Of a stretch of DNA of 64,000 bases, positions 9,953 through 20,940 are shown piece by piece. Each line of letters opens with the position of its first letter. Position 1 is the first letter of the stretch. The DNA is from Parachlorella kessleri (taxonomy: Eukaryota; Chlorophyta; Trebouxiophyceae; Chlorellales; Chlorellaceae), in the NCBI GenBank assembly GCA_001598975.1, contig BBXU01002019.1, positions 1-64,000 of the forward strand. Reading direction: 5' to 3'. Both the position numbers and the translations under genes were made by a program. The notes below the pieces were generated by a model. That model ran no database searches. It saw only the letters and a list, made by a program, of their open reading frames with translations, and had not been told where the DNA came from.

Positions 9953-12900
9953 CTAACTCCCCTGCTTGTCTACACCCTCCCCACCACTCGCCTCGAGGTC
10001 CTCCTCCTCAGTCTGCTGCTGCTGCTGCTGCTGCTGCTGCTCAACCTGGTCGGCTGCTGGTCGGTGCTGCTGCTGCTGCTCACAGATGGCTTTGGATGGG
10101 CAGACTAGCTCCATAGGCACCGGCAGGAAGGGCATGGGAGGCAGAGATAGGTGGGGCATCGTCCGGGACAGGTAGCTGGGCCCTGCAAGTCGCACACGTG
10201 ACAATAGCATAGTCAGGCATCTTGGCAGCTGTCAGTTGCGCAGGCGTACTGCTCTTGCTGCGCTGAACCCCCAATACTGACCTAAGCTTACCTTGCAGCC
10301 AGAACCCCACACCACACTTTCACGCCAAGGACTGAATATACCGTGCTTCACCAGCTTTCCAACTAAACAGCAGCAGCAAGCGCACCCTGCAATAGCGACC
10401 ACCCCACCGAACACATGGGCTTCCGGTGTGTTGCCAGTAAACCTGGCCTGCTCGCAGCGGGCGGAACATCTTAGCACATGTCGTGTGGTGAACCACTGCA
10501 GATGTCCACTCCGAACACTTCGTCTCTCATGGCTTCATAACTCAACAACCTACCAAAGCCGGCCGCCTCCTTCTCCTCCTGCTCCATGGGTCCCCCAATG
10601 CCCAGCAGCCGCAGGTTCTTCAGCAGCAGCTCCGTCTTGTTCTCCACCTGGTTGGGCTGCCTGCACCCAACCACAGGCTACAGGCTTGGGTCCCTGCCCT
10701 GAGAGTACCCGTCCGGCTGTAGCTGCTCCTGCTTCAGCTGTTCTTGCCCTACATCAATGTCGCTCCTGTTTCAGCTGGTGTTGCCATCCATCAAGGTCGC
10801 CCGGCCCCCATTAGTGCGGCTGCTAGCTCTCACCACACAAAGCCACGGGAAAGATACCGCATATATCTGGTCACAGACTACACTAGTTCCCACTGCAACC
10901 TGGCACAGCCTGAGCAACAAGTGGGGCAGCTGTTGCTTGGCTTTCCTGTGCAGCAGGAAGGCCCCCATGAAGATTGGCAGGTGCAGCAGCGAGGCACGGA
11001 ACAGCAGCCGAGCATTGGCGGTGGTAGGCGCCGAGTAGAACTTGGCCGCTGTGAGCGTCATGCCCGCTGTGATCAGTGCTGCGGCGCAGAATAACAACCA
11101 CATCACCCACAGCTCAAAAAGAGACGCCATGCGGCCAGGGTATACTAAAAGCGTGTGCGTTGGCAGGAGCGCTGCACCAAAAACCCACAACCTACCAAAA
11201 GTGCAAGCGGTCCTCCAGCCGATCAGCCCCAGTAGGCCAGGCTGACAGTGTGCTGGTCAATGTGCAGGTGGCCTAAATCATTGCAGAACCTCAGCGGCTG
11301 TTGCCATAGGCCCCGTGGCAGTCAGCCCGCACGCATCCTTGGTGAAGCCTCACAGCAGCACAAGAGCACAACATCTCACCCACAACCAGGCCCACGCCAG
11401 GCCACCACAACCACCATCATATAGTGCCAACCAACATACCCACCCGACTCGTAGGCAAAATAGGGCGACGTCACCCCCAGCCAGGTGGCCAGGATTCCCA
11501 GCGGGAAGAGGTACATGCAGTTGCGCAGGGCGCATGCCGCAGTGCGCTTGCCCCGAGGGTCCACCAGGGACAGCATGCGGTAGCCGCCAGCCGCGTAGTC
11601 AGCCCTGCAAGCAGGTGCCTCTTTACGGGGGTCAGGGTCGGCTATAACCTTTGGGCAGGAAGGAGTGGGGATATGTGCTTCCCAGAGGCACGAAACAGCC
11701 AACCCCTCTCCCCAATGCCAGCATTGCCCGGTCCGTCGCAGCAGATCGCTCGCTGCCAACATCGAAGCAACAATCTACACTTAGCCTCAACCAATGTGGC
11801 TCCAGTCTCCACGCCCACGCCCCAGCCCCCAGCCTCTCACCTGCACATCCAGGCGAGCGCCATGAAGTGTGGCATCTGCCAAAAGTACAGCCCCGCTGCT
11901 AGGATGGCGGCGCCCACATCCAGCTCGCCAGCTGCCGCTGCCCAGCCCATCAGCGGCGGCACAGCACCCACCACCGCGCCAATCCTGCAAGCCCAGATGG
12001 AAGACGAGGCGGATGGGCACAGAGCAAACCTTGCGGGGGGCCTCTTGAAAACAGTATTCTTGCAGATCCGAAAAAGAGTCCACAACTGGAGTCGATGAGC
12101 GGATGCGTAGTGCAGCTAATATGCTTTAAAGGCAGCTCAGGCTCTAGCAGACGCCTGCAAGCTGCCAGGAAGCACCCACCAGGTGTTGGCCACACTGAGC
12201 TGCTTGAGCGGGGTGTACATGCCCGCATACAGCGCTATGTTTGCTGCCCCTAGCCCTGCTGTTGTTGTGTTGGTCTGCAACAGACACCGGAAAGAAGGGT
12301 TTAAGGCCTCCTTCTGCTTCTGTTCTTGCTCCCAAGACCAAAACCATACATCTTGTCAACTGGCTGGAAGCAATCTCGCAAGCAAAAATCCTCCACTCGG
12401 GCAAAGTGCTTTCCCATTATTGCCCTTCAACCATCACTGTGTGAGCCTACCTTATCTAGCAACAGCGCCACGCCGCCAGCCCCTGCCAGCAGCGCAAATG
12501 CCACTGCATGACTTCTGCTCATGCGGCCGGTTGGCAGCGGCCGCGCTGCGGTGCGCTTCATGCGGCCGTCGTTGACTACCTCGTAAACTTGGTTGAGGGC
12601 ATTAGCGGAGGCTGAACAGAGGAAGGTCCCCAGTGACGTCCACCCAAGCCCTGCCCAGTTAATCTTCTCCTTGCTGCCTGCTGCGTAGCCTGCTGAGGAG
12701 GTGGCAACAACCAGCATGCTGAGCCGGAACTTTGAGAGCTTCTTGTAGTCCTGCCAAAGCCTTTTGACTGCCTTCAACCCAGAGGGGCCTGTCCTTGACC
12801 CTATTGCTGCCGTTGCTGCTGCTGCTGCTGTCGCTGATGTGCTGACTGGCTGTTGTGCAAACCAACGAGCTGCTGCTGGGAGAAGACCCATGGCCTGCTG

Positions 12901-12981
12901 CGTACCGCTGCTGCTGCCTGCCGCGTTTCCGCTGCTTCTAAGCTGCTGATAGACCGAGCCTAGAATATACGACCGCCTCAT
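9953..12981 (-). CDS. COX10: Protoheme IX farnesyltransferase, mitochondrial (heme O synthase)
   Basis: Exons in gene order: 12981-12451, 12274-12180, 11984-11841, 11604-11444, 11144-10900, 10656-10554, 10182-9953, giving 502 residues. COX10 transfers a farnesyl group to protoheme to make heme O for cytochrome c oxidase, in the inner mitochondrial membrane. The Ala/Ser-rich first 60 residues fit a transit peptide. The first prenyltransferase motif is at about residues 130-154 ([15 protein letters not shown], then RPLPTGRM). Exon 3 has [11 protein letters not shown], and exon 4 has the second motif ([15 protein letters not shown]). Several membrane helices are apparent. The core is certain. 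The C-terminal extension is less so: the exon 5 donor gttgca is weak, and exons 6-7 were chosen because phases fit and the PPMPFLPVP stretch resembles the plant COX10 tail. It ends in polyglutamine and an acidic stretch. Confidence 0.88.
10013..10080. repeat. (CTG)n microsatellites encoding polyGln
   Basis: Nine CTG units at about 10013-10040 and a shorter run at about 10065-10080. Read on the minus strand they encode nine and four consecutive Gln residues in the predicted C-terminal exon of COX10. Length variation between strains is likely. Confidence 0.85.
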
Positions 12982-13279
12982 GGTCGCAGGCTGCTGCGAG
13001 CCCGAGCAGCTGGAGCAGGGACCAAAACAAGAAGCCCTTAGGCAGTGGTGGGACAGCTACAGCAGTGGCCAGCCAGCAGTACGAGGCGTTTTGAGGGGGT
13101 TTGGGCCTAGGGTGGCCAGCCACTGCCGAGTGTGACGTGCCTAGGGATTCCGATACCCATTGAGATACCCTTCCCGTTTACTGCAAATTGTGACATAGTG
13201 GGCTTTCTTCGTCTTGATCATCACCCTTGTAATGATCTGGTCTCCTCCCCCCGCTTCTAAAGTTGTCACCGCGCTTGCC
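12982..13279. promoter_or_regulatory. Divergent promoter region, COX10 / PCxxC gene
   Basis: About 300 bp lies between the start codons of COX10 (-) and the PCxxC protein gene (+), so it probably serves as a shared divergent promoter. No specific element can be named. Confidence 0.4.
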
Positions 13280-14008
13280 ATGAGCTCCAAAACCGCCCGT
13301 GTTTTTGGCATCGTTCACAGCTCCACCTGCTCCGTGTATCCAAGGCCACCACACCCAGGCTCATCACCATCACACTGAGGCCCCCTTCATAGAGGCACAG
13401 GCGCTGCTGTGTTGCGAGTGGGAGCCAGAGCCCACCAAGCTGCAGCAGTGCACAAACCGGTGCTGTGCCGAACGAAGGTAATCATATGCCAGGGTGGTGT
13501 TCTATGGGCTGCACGGCGTGCCAGTTTCTTGGGAGATGTCTTCATGGGCACCTCTCACTGGTTGCAGGCATATAGGGCCCTGCTAGGGTGCTGCCAGAGG
13601 AAGTCGCAAGATGCTCGCAGCATCAGAGCTGGTATGGCAGCTGCCGGCAGGGACTTGAGCCAATCTCGCACGCTTGCCTGCCTGCCACCCCGCAGGTTGA
13701 TTGCAGCCTGTGTGACAGAGGCCCGAAGGCGCGGCGTGCCAGCCCATAAGCTAGCCCCCTGGGTCCGCCGCCAGCTAGGCGGCGGCATCGTCATCTTGCG
13801 CTGCTTGGCCGACGGCACCCCAGCCTGCTCAGCACCCTGTGGCCTGTGTGCGAGGGAGATCCTAAGGTTTGACTTGCGTGTTTGCTGCGCCCTCCCTGGT
13901 GGTGGGTGGTTCTTTGGGCGGCTGTGTGAGCAGGGAGCTCCAGTTCCCAAGCCTACAATGGGTCAGCTGAGGCAGCAACTGCAGCTTCGCAAGCCAGGCA
14001 GGTGTTAG
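13280..14008 (+). CDS. Cys-rich PCxxC protein, possibly deaminase-like
   Basis: Exon 2 is well supported: an open frame runs from an acceptor at about 13568-13575 to the TAG at 14008. It contains GGGIVILRCLADG, then SAPCGLCAREI (PCxxC at 13835-13849) and a basic tail. SxPCxxC is the second zinc motif of cytidine/deoxycytidylate deaminases. Exon 1 (up to the donor at 13477) carries an H-T-E triplet at 13371-13379, the shape of the first deaminase motif, in a frame that joins exon 2 in phase if the acceptor at 13575 is used. The spacing of about 120 residues is much longer than normal. The start is unresolved: the ATG at 13280 is out of frame with H-T-E and would need another exon. The deaminase reading is a hypothesis; a structural zinc-binding protein is equally possible. 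Confidence 0.4.
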
Positions 14009-14500
14009 CCTGAGGAATATCTCAAGCTGACCTGGGCACTGGCTGCTGCGATTGCTTTGTCATGGGCTGCTATTGTGGCATATCCGTCAGTTTTTTGGAT
14101 GGGTCTGTTTGTATATTGTGGGATGTAAACAGAAGTCGCCTCCTCGCAAAAGGTTAACGGCAAAGCCATGTTGGGAGTGCCAAAACTTGTGTATAGGCTT
14201 GCAGGATAGAGAGGTAGATTGTAGAACAGTTCCAACTCTCCCAATCCAGCTTCTGATCCAGCTTCCAACCCTTACAATCACTGCCAGGCTGGACCATCAG
14301 GCTGGCAACGAATACCATTGCAAAGAATGAGTAAGACTGGAAGTAGGGAGCCATTATGCATCACTCCTCATGATCATGTCAAATCACCACAGACCGGATG
14401 AGATTGGAAAGTGGATGCAATACAGCATGGCCAGGTATGACACAGCTTGATATCAACGACTGCTTGAAAAGAAAATTCTTCAAACACATCTGACGCGCGT
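14009..14500. other. Spacer between PCxxC gene and G2
   Basis: The 3' ends of the two flanking genes face each other here. I find no coding sequence, repeat or RNA gene. Confidence 0.5.
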
Positions 14501-15911
14501 TTAGCAGACAGCAAGGGCCTGCGCTGTAGCGGCTGCAAAGGCCGCACCAGTGCCTGCAGCTGCAGCCATGGCACGGGCCTGGGCGGCAGCTGCGCAGAAT
14601 GGGCCAACATTCCCGGCGAAAGCATTGGCCATGGCATTGGCAACCGCAACGCCGAAGCCGCCGCCAATAGCGGTGGCAGCTGCGAAGGCCTGGGCGGCGG
14701 CAGTGGTCCGGCCGGTGGCAATGGCAGTGGCAGTCGCCTGCAGGGCAACCCATCTGCCACATTGACGCCGCAAATAAGGGCCTGGAATGGGGCCCGGCGT
14801 GACCCACACCCCCGCAAGCAGGTGCAGGGGACAGCGTGACCAGAGGACGCTCTTATTTATAAACTTTACAGACTAGTGAAGGCTTGGCTGATCCCTGAGA
14901 GTAACGCGGCCCAAAGCCCTTAAGAAGCACCAGCAACGACCCACCTGTGCAAAGGCAGCAGCTGCGCCAGTGTTGCCAGCAGCAAAGGCCTGGGCAGCAG
15001 CGTTGGCAATGGCAACACCCTGGCCCGCTGCGAAGGCATTGGCAGCGGCGGTGGCGAAGGCAGCACCGTTGCCTGCAGGTCAGACCCATGACTGCCTGAG
15101 TGAGCAGCCAATAGAGATATAGAATTGGACTGGGGCATGGCTAGTGTTATATGGTGTTTTGGCTGCCAGTCCACGTCCTATACCAGCTTGAAAACAGGTT
15201 GCCTGCATCACTGCGGGATGCACCTTGGTGACTGGTTGCAAATACAAGCCACGCTTGCACTCACCCACAGCAAGGGCGTTGGCCGCGGCGTTGGCGACTG
15301 CAACACCGCCGCCCAGGGCTGCTGCGTTCGCCTGAGCATTGGCGACGGCAAGGCCACCCCCCAGAGTGGCAGCGTTGGCCTGGGAGTTGGCAGCAGCAAG
15401 ACCGTTGCCGAGAGCAACAGTGTTTGCTCTGGAGTTTGCCACGGCACCCGGGCCCACAGCGTTGGCGTTAGCGTTGGACAGTGCAACCCCATTGCCGGTG
15501 GCAACAGAGTTGGCATTGGAGTTGGCCACTCCACCGTTGACAGCGTTCGCAGTGGCGGTGGACTGAGCAACTGCTGACAGCTTGCGACCTGCACAGGGGC
15601 GGGTACAGTAAGGGTCAGCATTAACCGACACCTCGATCTTAGTGGAGGCCGTGCACCCTTTTTAATCCCATCAGCAGCAGACCTAAGTTAGCGAGACCAG
15701 CCAGCGGACAACAGCTAGCAGCCCAATACCCGCATGTGTTTCCCTGGATTGAGGAGTTGCCTTTACAACCAATGTGCACAAGCAACGGTGAAAGCCGCAA
15801 TGTGAGTATGATGTTCTCACCCAAGGAACGGTCAAATTGAAGATCTCCTTGAGCATAGGCCAGGCCGGCCATGAGCACCAGGCAGGCGAGGAGGGCGGAC
15901 TTGAGCATCAT
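14501..15911 (-). CDS. Secreted Ala/Asn-repeat protein G2 (4 exons, 259 aa)
   Basis: Exons in gene order: 15911-15821, 15588-15265, 15072-14945, 14737-14501. Intron phases (1, 1, 0) match G1 and G3, and exons 3 and 4 have exactly the same lengths (128 and 237 nt). Exon 2 is 48 nt shorter, which is loss of one 16-residue repeat unit. The signal peptide is nearly identical to G3 (MMLKSALLACLVLMAG). The GRKLSAVAQ step, the internal GPFCA cysteine and the C-terminal AVC are kept. Exon 1 is two codons longer than in the other copies. The gene is intact and lies downstream of MYND copy B on the same strand, mirroring the A-G1 arrangement. Function unknown; extracellular location inferred from the signal peptide. 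Confidence 0.8.
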
Positions 15912-16333
15912 GGCGGCGGCGGGTACTGGGCAGCTGGTGTGAAGGGCTACTAGCTAGGTAGGTGGCAGGGAGGATGCTATTCAATGTCTTGCTTGATGAC
16001 AAAAAAGATGGAACTCCTCATTATGAAGGCTGCAAGTGTGGCCGCGGGTGGGGGCGCTGGAAGTCGCATGAAGCTTGGGCCCCTGCATGGGCCGCTGGCA
16101 GCTCCATGCAGCTGCTAGCTTACGGCGGCCATGAACGATTAGTATGGGTGGCAGGTAGTGCGAACAGGGAGTGAGTTAAGCTGGACTGACAGGGCTGGGT
16201 GCAGAATGTTGATTGCCACATGTGTGTACACTCCGGGTCACTTGGGCTTTGCTCTCCTGGAGGGGCTCTTGGCACGGCACATCGATATCCAGACTGGCAC
16301 CGGGTAAACCAAGGCTGTGCACTTCAAGTTAGC

Positions 16334-16415
16334 AACTTGCAACTTGCTAAGTTAGCAAGCTTGCAAGTTCAACAAAACATGCTGGGTTACTGTATAGTAA
16401 CCCAGGGCCAGCATG
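16334..16415. repeat. Two adjacent hairpins upstream of G2
   Basis: The first hairpin pairs 16334-16350 with 16351-16369 (arms of about 17 bases, one bulge, no loop). The second pairs 16378-16390 with 16397-16415, with a 6-base loop and a 2-base bulge. They lie about 420-500 bp upstream of the G2 ATG. Confidence 0.75.
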
Positions 16416-16477
16416 ACTATCCAGGATCCTGTCGGACAGCCAGCAATGGAGGGGTTTACTGGCTAGACTTCCGATGA

Positions 16478-16725
16478 CATTTAAGATGGATTGCACGTGA
16501 CAGGAAGGGGTCAGACAGCAGTGTGGCGAGTGCCAGCTGCGTCAAAAAGCAGGCAGAAGTAGAAAGGGGAGACAAGCTGCAAGCCCAATGACAGGAACAC
16601 AACCGTAACACAACTGTGACATTTAAGGTGGAATGCGAAGTGCCAGGAAGGGGTCAGACAGCAGTAAGGCGGGGGCCAGCTGCGTCAATAAGCAGGCATC
16701 AGGAAGGGGGAACAAGCTGCAAACA
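16478..16725. repeat. Dispersed repeat of about 105 bp, two copies
   Basis: Copies at 16478-16585 and 16617-16725 share catttaag-tgga, then caggaaggggtcagacagca, then ccagctgcgtcaa and acaagctgcaa. A third partial copy is at 43471-43522. No coding capacity; it may be a decayed mobile element. Confidence 0.7.
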
Positions 16726-17899
16726 GAGAGGCAGTAACAACTACAAAGGCAGTTACCAACCACAGAGGCAATACAACCGTGCACACCCAAAAAGTTAGAC
16801 ACAATGAAATTTACACAGCGGAGCTGTCTCACATGACCGTACTGTGCTTATGCACTTCTGAATAGTCTGCAGCAGGAACCCACGGAAGGTATATCACCAT
16901 AGAACTCATTGGCTGGCAGCCAGGTAAGTGCCCTCAAGGGTGGCGCAAGGCATACATCATTTGCCTGCTGCGCAAAGTGCACGCCGCGAAGCAGGCTACG
17001 TGATGTTTCAGCTACATGCACGGCCCCCGGCTGTTGGTTTCACAGCCGCCGCAATTTCAGGTGCTGCCTAACCCCTGCTGAGCCGTTGCAATGCCTTGCA
17101 GCAGGGGCGGTGACGCGCCCAGTCTTGCCTAGCACACTCCTCGCTGCAGCAGAACGAGTAAGAGCTCTTGAACACAAAAGGTTGCTCCAGTCATTGACGC
17201 ACTGGTTTGGGACAGGTTTCCTTCACCCCATCCCTTTAATTGCTTACACCATCACCTTGGCCTGTGGCAGAGGGCGAGAACAGCATCTCAGACAACTCAA
17301 ATACCACCAACAACCTTGTGTGCAGTGAGGGCGCACAATACGGCAACCCTGCCTAGCCCACCTGCAGTACCGCACCCCTCTGCAGCCAGCACACAGGCGC
17401 AGCCTGGTATCCCGGTTAAATGCCGTCGCTCTGCCGCTGCACCCGGGGCGGGCGCAGGCCAGGACAGCTGAGACAGCCAGCTCACGCTGGACCGCTGCAA
17501 CAGAACTGACGACCCGCACAGCGCCATTGCTGGGGTATCCAGTGGTAGCCTCTGGCACCAGGGAGTTGCCCAGCAGGCTGGTGATGTGGGCAGTACGAGC
17601 CACAAACGTCAAGGCGCGCAAGCTCTTGTTCCAGCGCACCAGCCAGGCACCCAGCGCTGCCTCAACTGCAGCTGCGCGGGGACTTATGCCCCCTTTCAGC
17701 AGCAGCAGCCGAAGAGTACCGTTGCAGCAGTCCTCTATCTCCCGCTCAACAGCCCGCAGGTCTGTGCCAGCCTGCTCGTCCACTGCCTGGCAGCAGGTCC
17801 TGACAAACTGGCAGCCCAGCTTCTGGAGCCGCTGCACGGCACTCAAAAACTGCACTGGGCAGCAGCACACTTAGGTGTCATGGAGTAGAAAAGAAAAAG

Positions 17900-17957
17900 T
17901 AATTTTGCGAGCGCGCGCATGCGTGCGCGTCCGCGCAAAAAAATTAATTTTGCGTTG
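17900..17957. repeat. Alternating GC tract in a stem, intron 9 of copy B
   Basis: A run of alternating purine-pyrimidine (gcgcgcgcatgcgtgcgcg, about 17911-17929) is flanked by attttgcg on the left and cgcgcaaaaaaatt on the right, which can pair. taattttgcg is repeated directly on both sides (17909 and 17944 region). It has Z-DNA or cruciform potential. Confidence 0.6.
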
Positions 17958-20887
17958 CTCAACCATGGGACATTGATCCTGCACCAACATCATGCCATAC
18001 ACCCAGCGGGCACGTTGATCACCGGCGATATGAGTGCAGCTAGGACACACAGAGCATGAGGCAGGCAAGGTGTGAGAGGCCGTTTCTGACAGCCCCCTCT
18101 ATGCAGACTTTATGCACCACACCCAACAGGCTCACCGTGGGTTGCTCACTTGTAGCTTCCTTTGTAGTCTGCAGGAGCTTGACAATAAAGCCTGCCAGCA
18201 CTGGGCAGAAGCCGCTCATTACCACACAGATAGCCATGGCAGGTGTAGACATGCACCCAATTAACCGCATCAACAAGCTCTCCGCGAAAGGCAGCTTTGA
18301 GGCGGCCCATGCAGGGCCCTGCTTCACGTAGTCCTGCATGCATACCATCCTTTTGTGCTCACTTGGCCTTCACCACCCAGCAGACAGCAGGCGGTCAGCA
18401 TGCACCCCACCTCAAGGCGCCGCATATAGGCCACTGCTGCCTCTTAGGCAGGCGAAACACCGCCCCCCATTGCCGGCATGCCGGCCTCCTAGTGAGCTGT
18501 GGTCACTTGCAGAACACCCACCCTTGGCCAGACGTGGGACCACCAGATTTTGACAACCCACGCACCTACAGTGAGCTGAATCCAGCATCATCTCTAGGAG
18601 CAGCCTCCCCTGCTACTCACCGCCAGCATTTCAAAAAAGCCAGAAAAGAACGACATAAGGACTGGGTAGGCTAGGAAATGCCTGACGCCTACGGCAGCTG
18701 CTTGCTGGGTCACCGAGAGTGCTTCCTGCGCCCGATGCACCGTTTCCACAAGCATGTGCGTGCGTCCTGATGTGTTCCATGCATGTGTGGCCTGCTCCAG
18801 CATTGTGAAACATCCACAGACGGCAGTAAGGGAGGACATGGCCTGGAAAGCCACGCCTTGCAGCTGCCTACATGCACGCACACGAATGCGGTGTGTTTTC
18901 TCTCTTACTAGGATAAAATCGATGGTTCATTGGAGGGTGTTGGTGCCAATCTTGTAAGCATGGAGGTACGGCGCAGATTAAACCTGACAAAGCGCCATTG
19001 GGTGAACCGGGTGAACACGCATGCAGCAGGACCGCTCACTGCTCTGGCCAGTCCTATGCAGCCTACAAGAAGCTCGGTACATGGCATCTGCTCACTCTTG
19101 GCGACCGCACGCACCTGTAGTCAGCTTGGAGCTCCTGGGACCTTCCCATGCAGCCCTCCGGTGTGGGATCGGATTGCCCGGCAGCCGGGTGGCACCAGCG
19201 CTGCCAGGATACTGAAGTGCATGTCCAGGCAAGTCCTCCTCAAGGCCAATTTGCTGTGCCCAGACTCTGCAAGCCTCAGCACCACATCCTTCTGCACCAG
19301 CACAGCCAGCACATACTGTACCCATGAGGAGGAAAGGTCCTATGTCAGACTGTGGTGTGCAGCAGCACGTACAGCCTCCACTGAGCGCTGCGCACGGCAG
19401 GGTGACTGCAGCACGACACCTGGCTCCTTCAGCAAGCCAAAGTCAACACATACTCTGCCCACAACATGAACCTAGGCTTGTCTATCGCAGTGCTGTGGAC
19501 CAGTGCAGCCAGTTTCTTAATGCTCAAGCCGCACGAATGTCTGCGGATGATGCCCGCTACCCAGCTGAGCTAGAGAGCATGTTACCGAGCAGCTTCCTAA
19601 GGCGCTTCACACCTGTATGGAGGTAAGCTTCAGCAGCACCCGGTGGAGCTCCTCACTGATGACAGGCTGTTTAGACAGCCGCTCCAAGTGGTACTGCAGT
19701 GCCAGCAGCGCACACTTCTCCGCAGCCTGCTCTGCTGCAGCGCTCTCCTGGCCCAGCAGCCCATGTTCCACTTGAAGGCCCGGCTCCTGCTGGGCAGTTG
19801 CATACAGGGCCTCCCACAGGCTATGCCAGAGAGGGTGCAGCCCGGCCGAGAGGCAGAACCCGGCAGCTTCCAGCGCAGGGAGCAGGTGCGGCACCTTCAC
19901 AGACACCCGCTGCGTGGGCGCATAGCATCGCTCTTTGTCGCCTGCCGGCGACTGTAAATATCGATCCGCTGTCAGCACATGCATGAGGTTTTCCAGCACT
20001 CCCCGGCAAGCCACTGCCAGCTGCCACAGCAGCTGCTGCTCCGGCTGGCTGCCAGGCTGCCAGTCTGCTTGGGCTGAGTTGTTAGACTCTTCAAAGGCGG
20101 CCAGCAGGGCTTCCACACTCGCGGCCAGGCCCTCATGCGCCGCTCTCAGCGGTGCATAGCACACTTGCTGCAACTCCTTGGCCTGGTCGTCCAACCTCTG
20201 ACTCACGAGCCCTTGCTGTAAGCGCAGCAGCAGGATGCTGTACTGCCAGTAGACTTGCGCCGACTGCACTCCCTGCCTCAAGTGCGTCATCAATTCTTCG
20301 TGTTCAACACTTCCGTCGCCATGCCGATAGTAGTGCCAGTCCCAAAAAGAAAGTTGCTGAAGGATCCAGGCACCATTGGCGGTGTTATCAAGCAACCCTG
20401 CAGGTTCACACAGCCCTCTGACACTTGGTTCAAGTAAGTTATGTATGCTGCTTGCTGCTTGGAGGCCCAGCCTTGCAGCAAGCCCCCAGACATCAAATAG
20501 ATCACAAGTGCAACAAAGGTAAGACTCCTGACTAAAACTGCAGGCACCACTTACCCGACCGCAGTTCCGCATCATCTATCAATGCCTGCACAAGCGCCGG
20601 GTGCAGCTCGAAGCAGCCAAGGACTTGCAAGGCCTCGATGCCCGTCTGCAGAGCCAGATCAAGGGCACCACTTCTGTGGCAACATTACATAGGCGTAACT
20701 GACTCCTACGCCAGCTATTGCAACTGCACCTGCAGCCGGCTGTAAATCTAATACATCTCCAATGGGCCACCGTAAGGCTTGCAACCACAAGGCAGGAGGC
20801 ACAAGCAGCATTCAAGAGACCAAATCACTTGATACTTAGGAAACAGCGTCATGTTCAGTATTTAATCGTGCAGCCTGTCCGCTTTCC

Positions 20888-20940
20888 ATCCCACCACAGC
20901 CGGAAGGAACCCAACGGGACCCTTCCGGCTGTGGTGGGAT
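20888..20940. repeat. 20-bp perfect inverted repeat, intron 4 of copy B
   Basis: Arms 20888-20907 and 20921-20940 are exact reverse complements with a 13-base loop. It is intronic in copy B. Confidence 0.9.

Larger units (their letters stand above)
15912..17067. other. Spacer between G2 and copy B with repeats
   Basis: No gene is found. It contains the G2 upstream region, two adjacent hairpins (16334-16415) and two tandem copies of a unit of about 105 bp (16478-16585, 16617-16725) that recurs in intron 5 of copy D. Confidence 0.6.

Noticed and set aside
10080..10310. Minus-strand frame with a CATC motif (possible zinc ribbon)
   Set aside because: It overlaps the predicted last COX10 exon; the other frame carries the polyGln/acidic tail, joins in phase and resembles plant COX10 tails.
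10771..10899. Read-through of COX10 exon 5 to a stop at 10771
   Set aside because: Codons after LRLCQ look intronic, and downstream in-phase exons with a plausible tail exist; kept as an alternative in the findings.
16478..16725. CRISPR-like or satellite array
   Set aside because: Only two imperfect units with no spacer regularity; a short dispersed repeat fits better.
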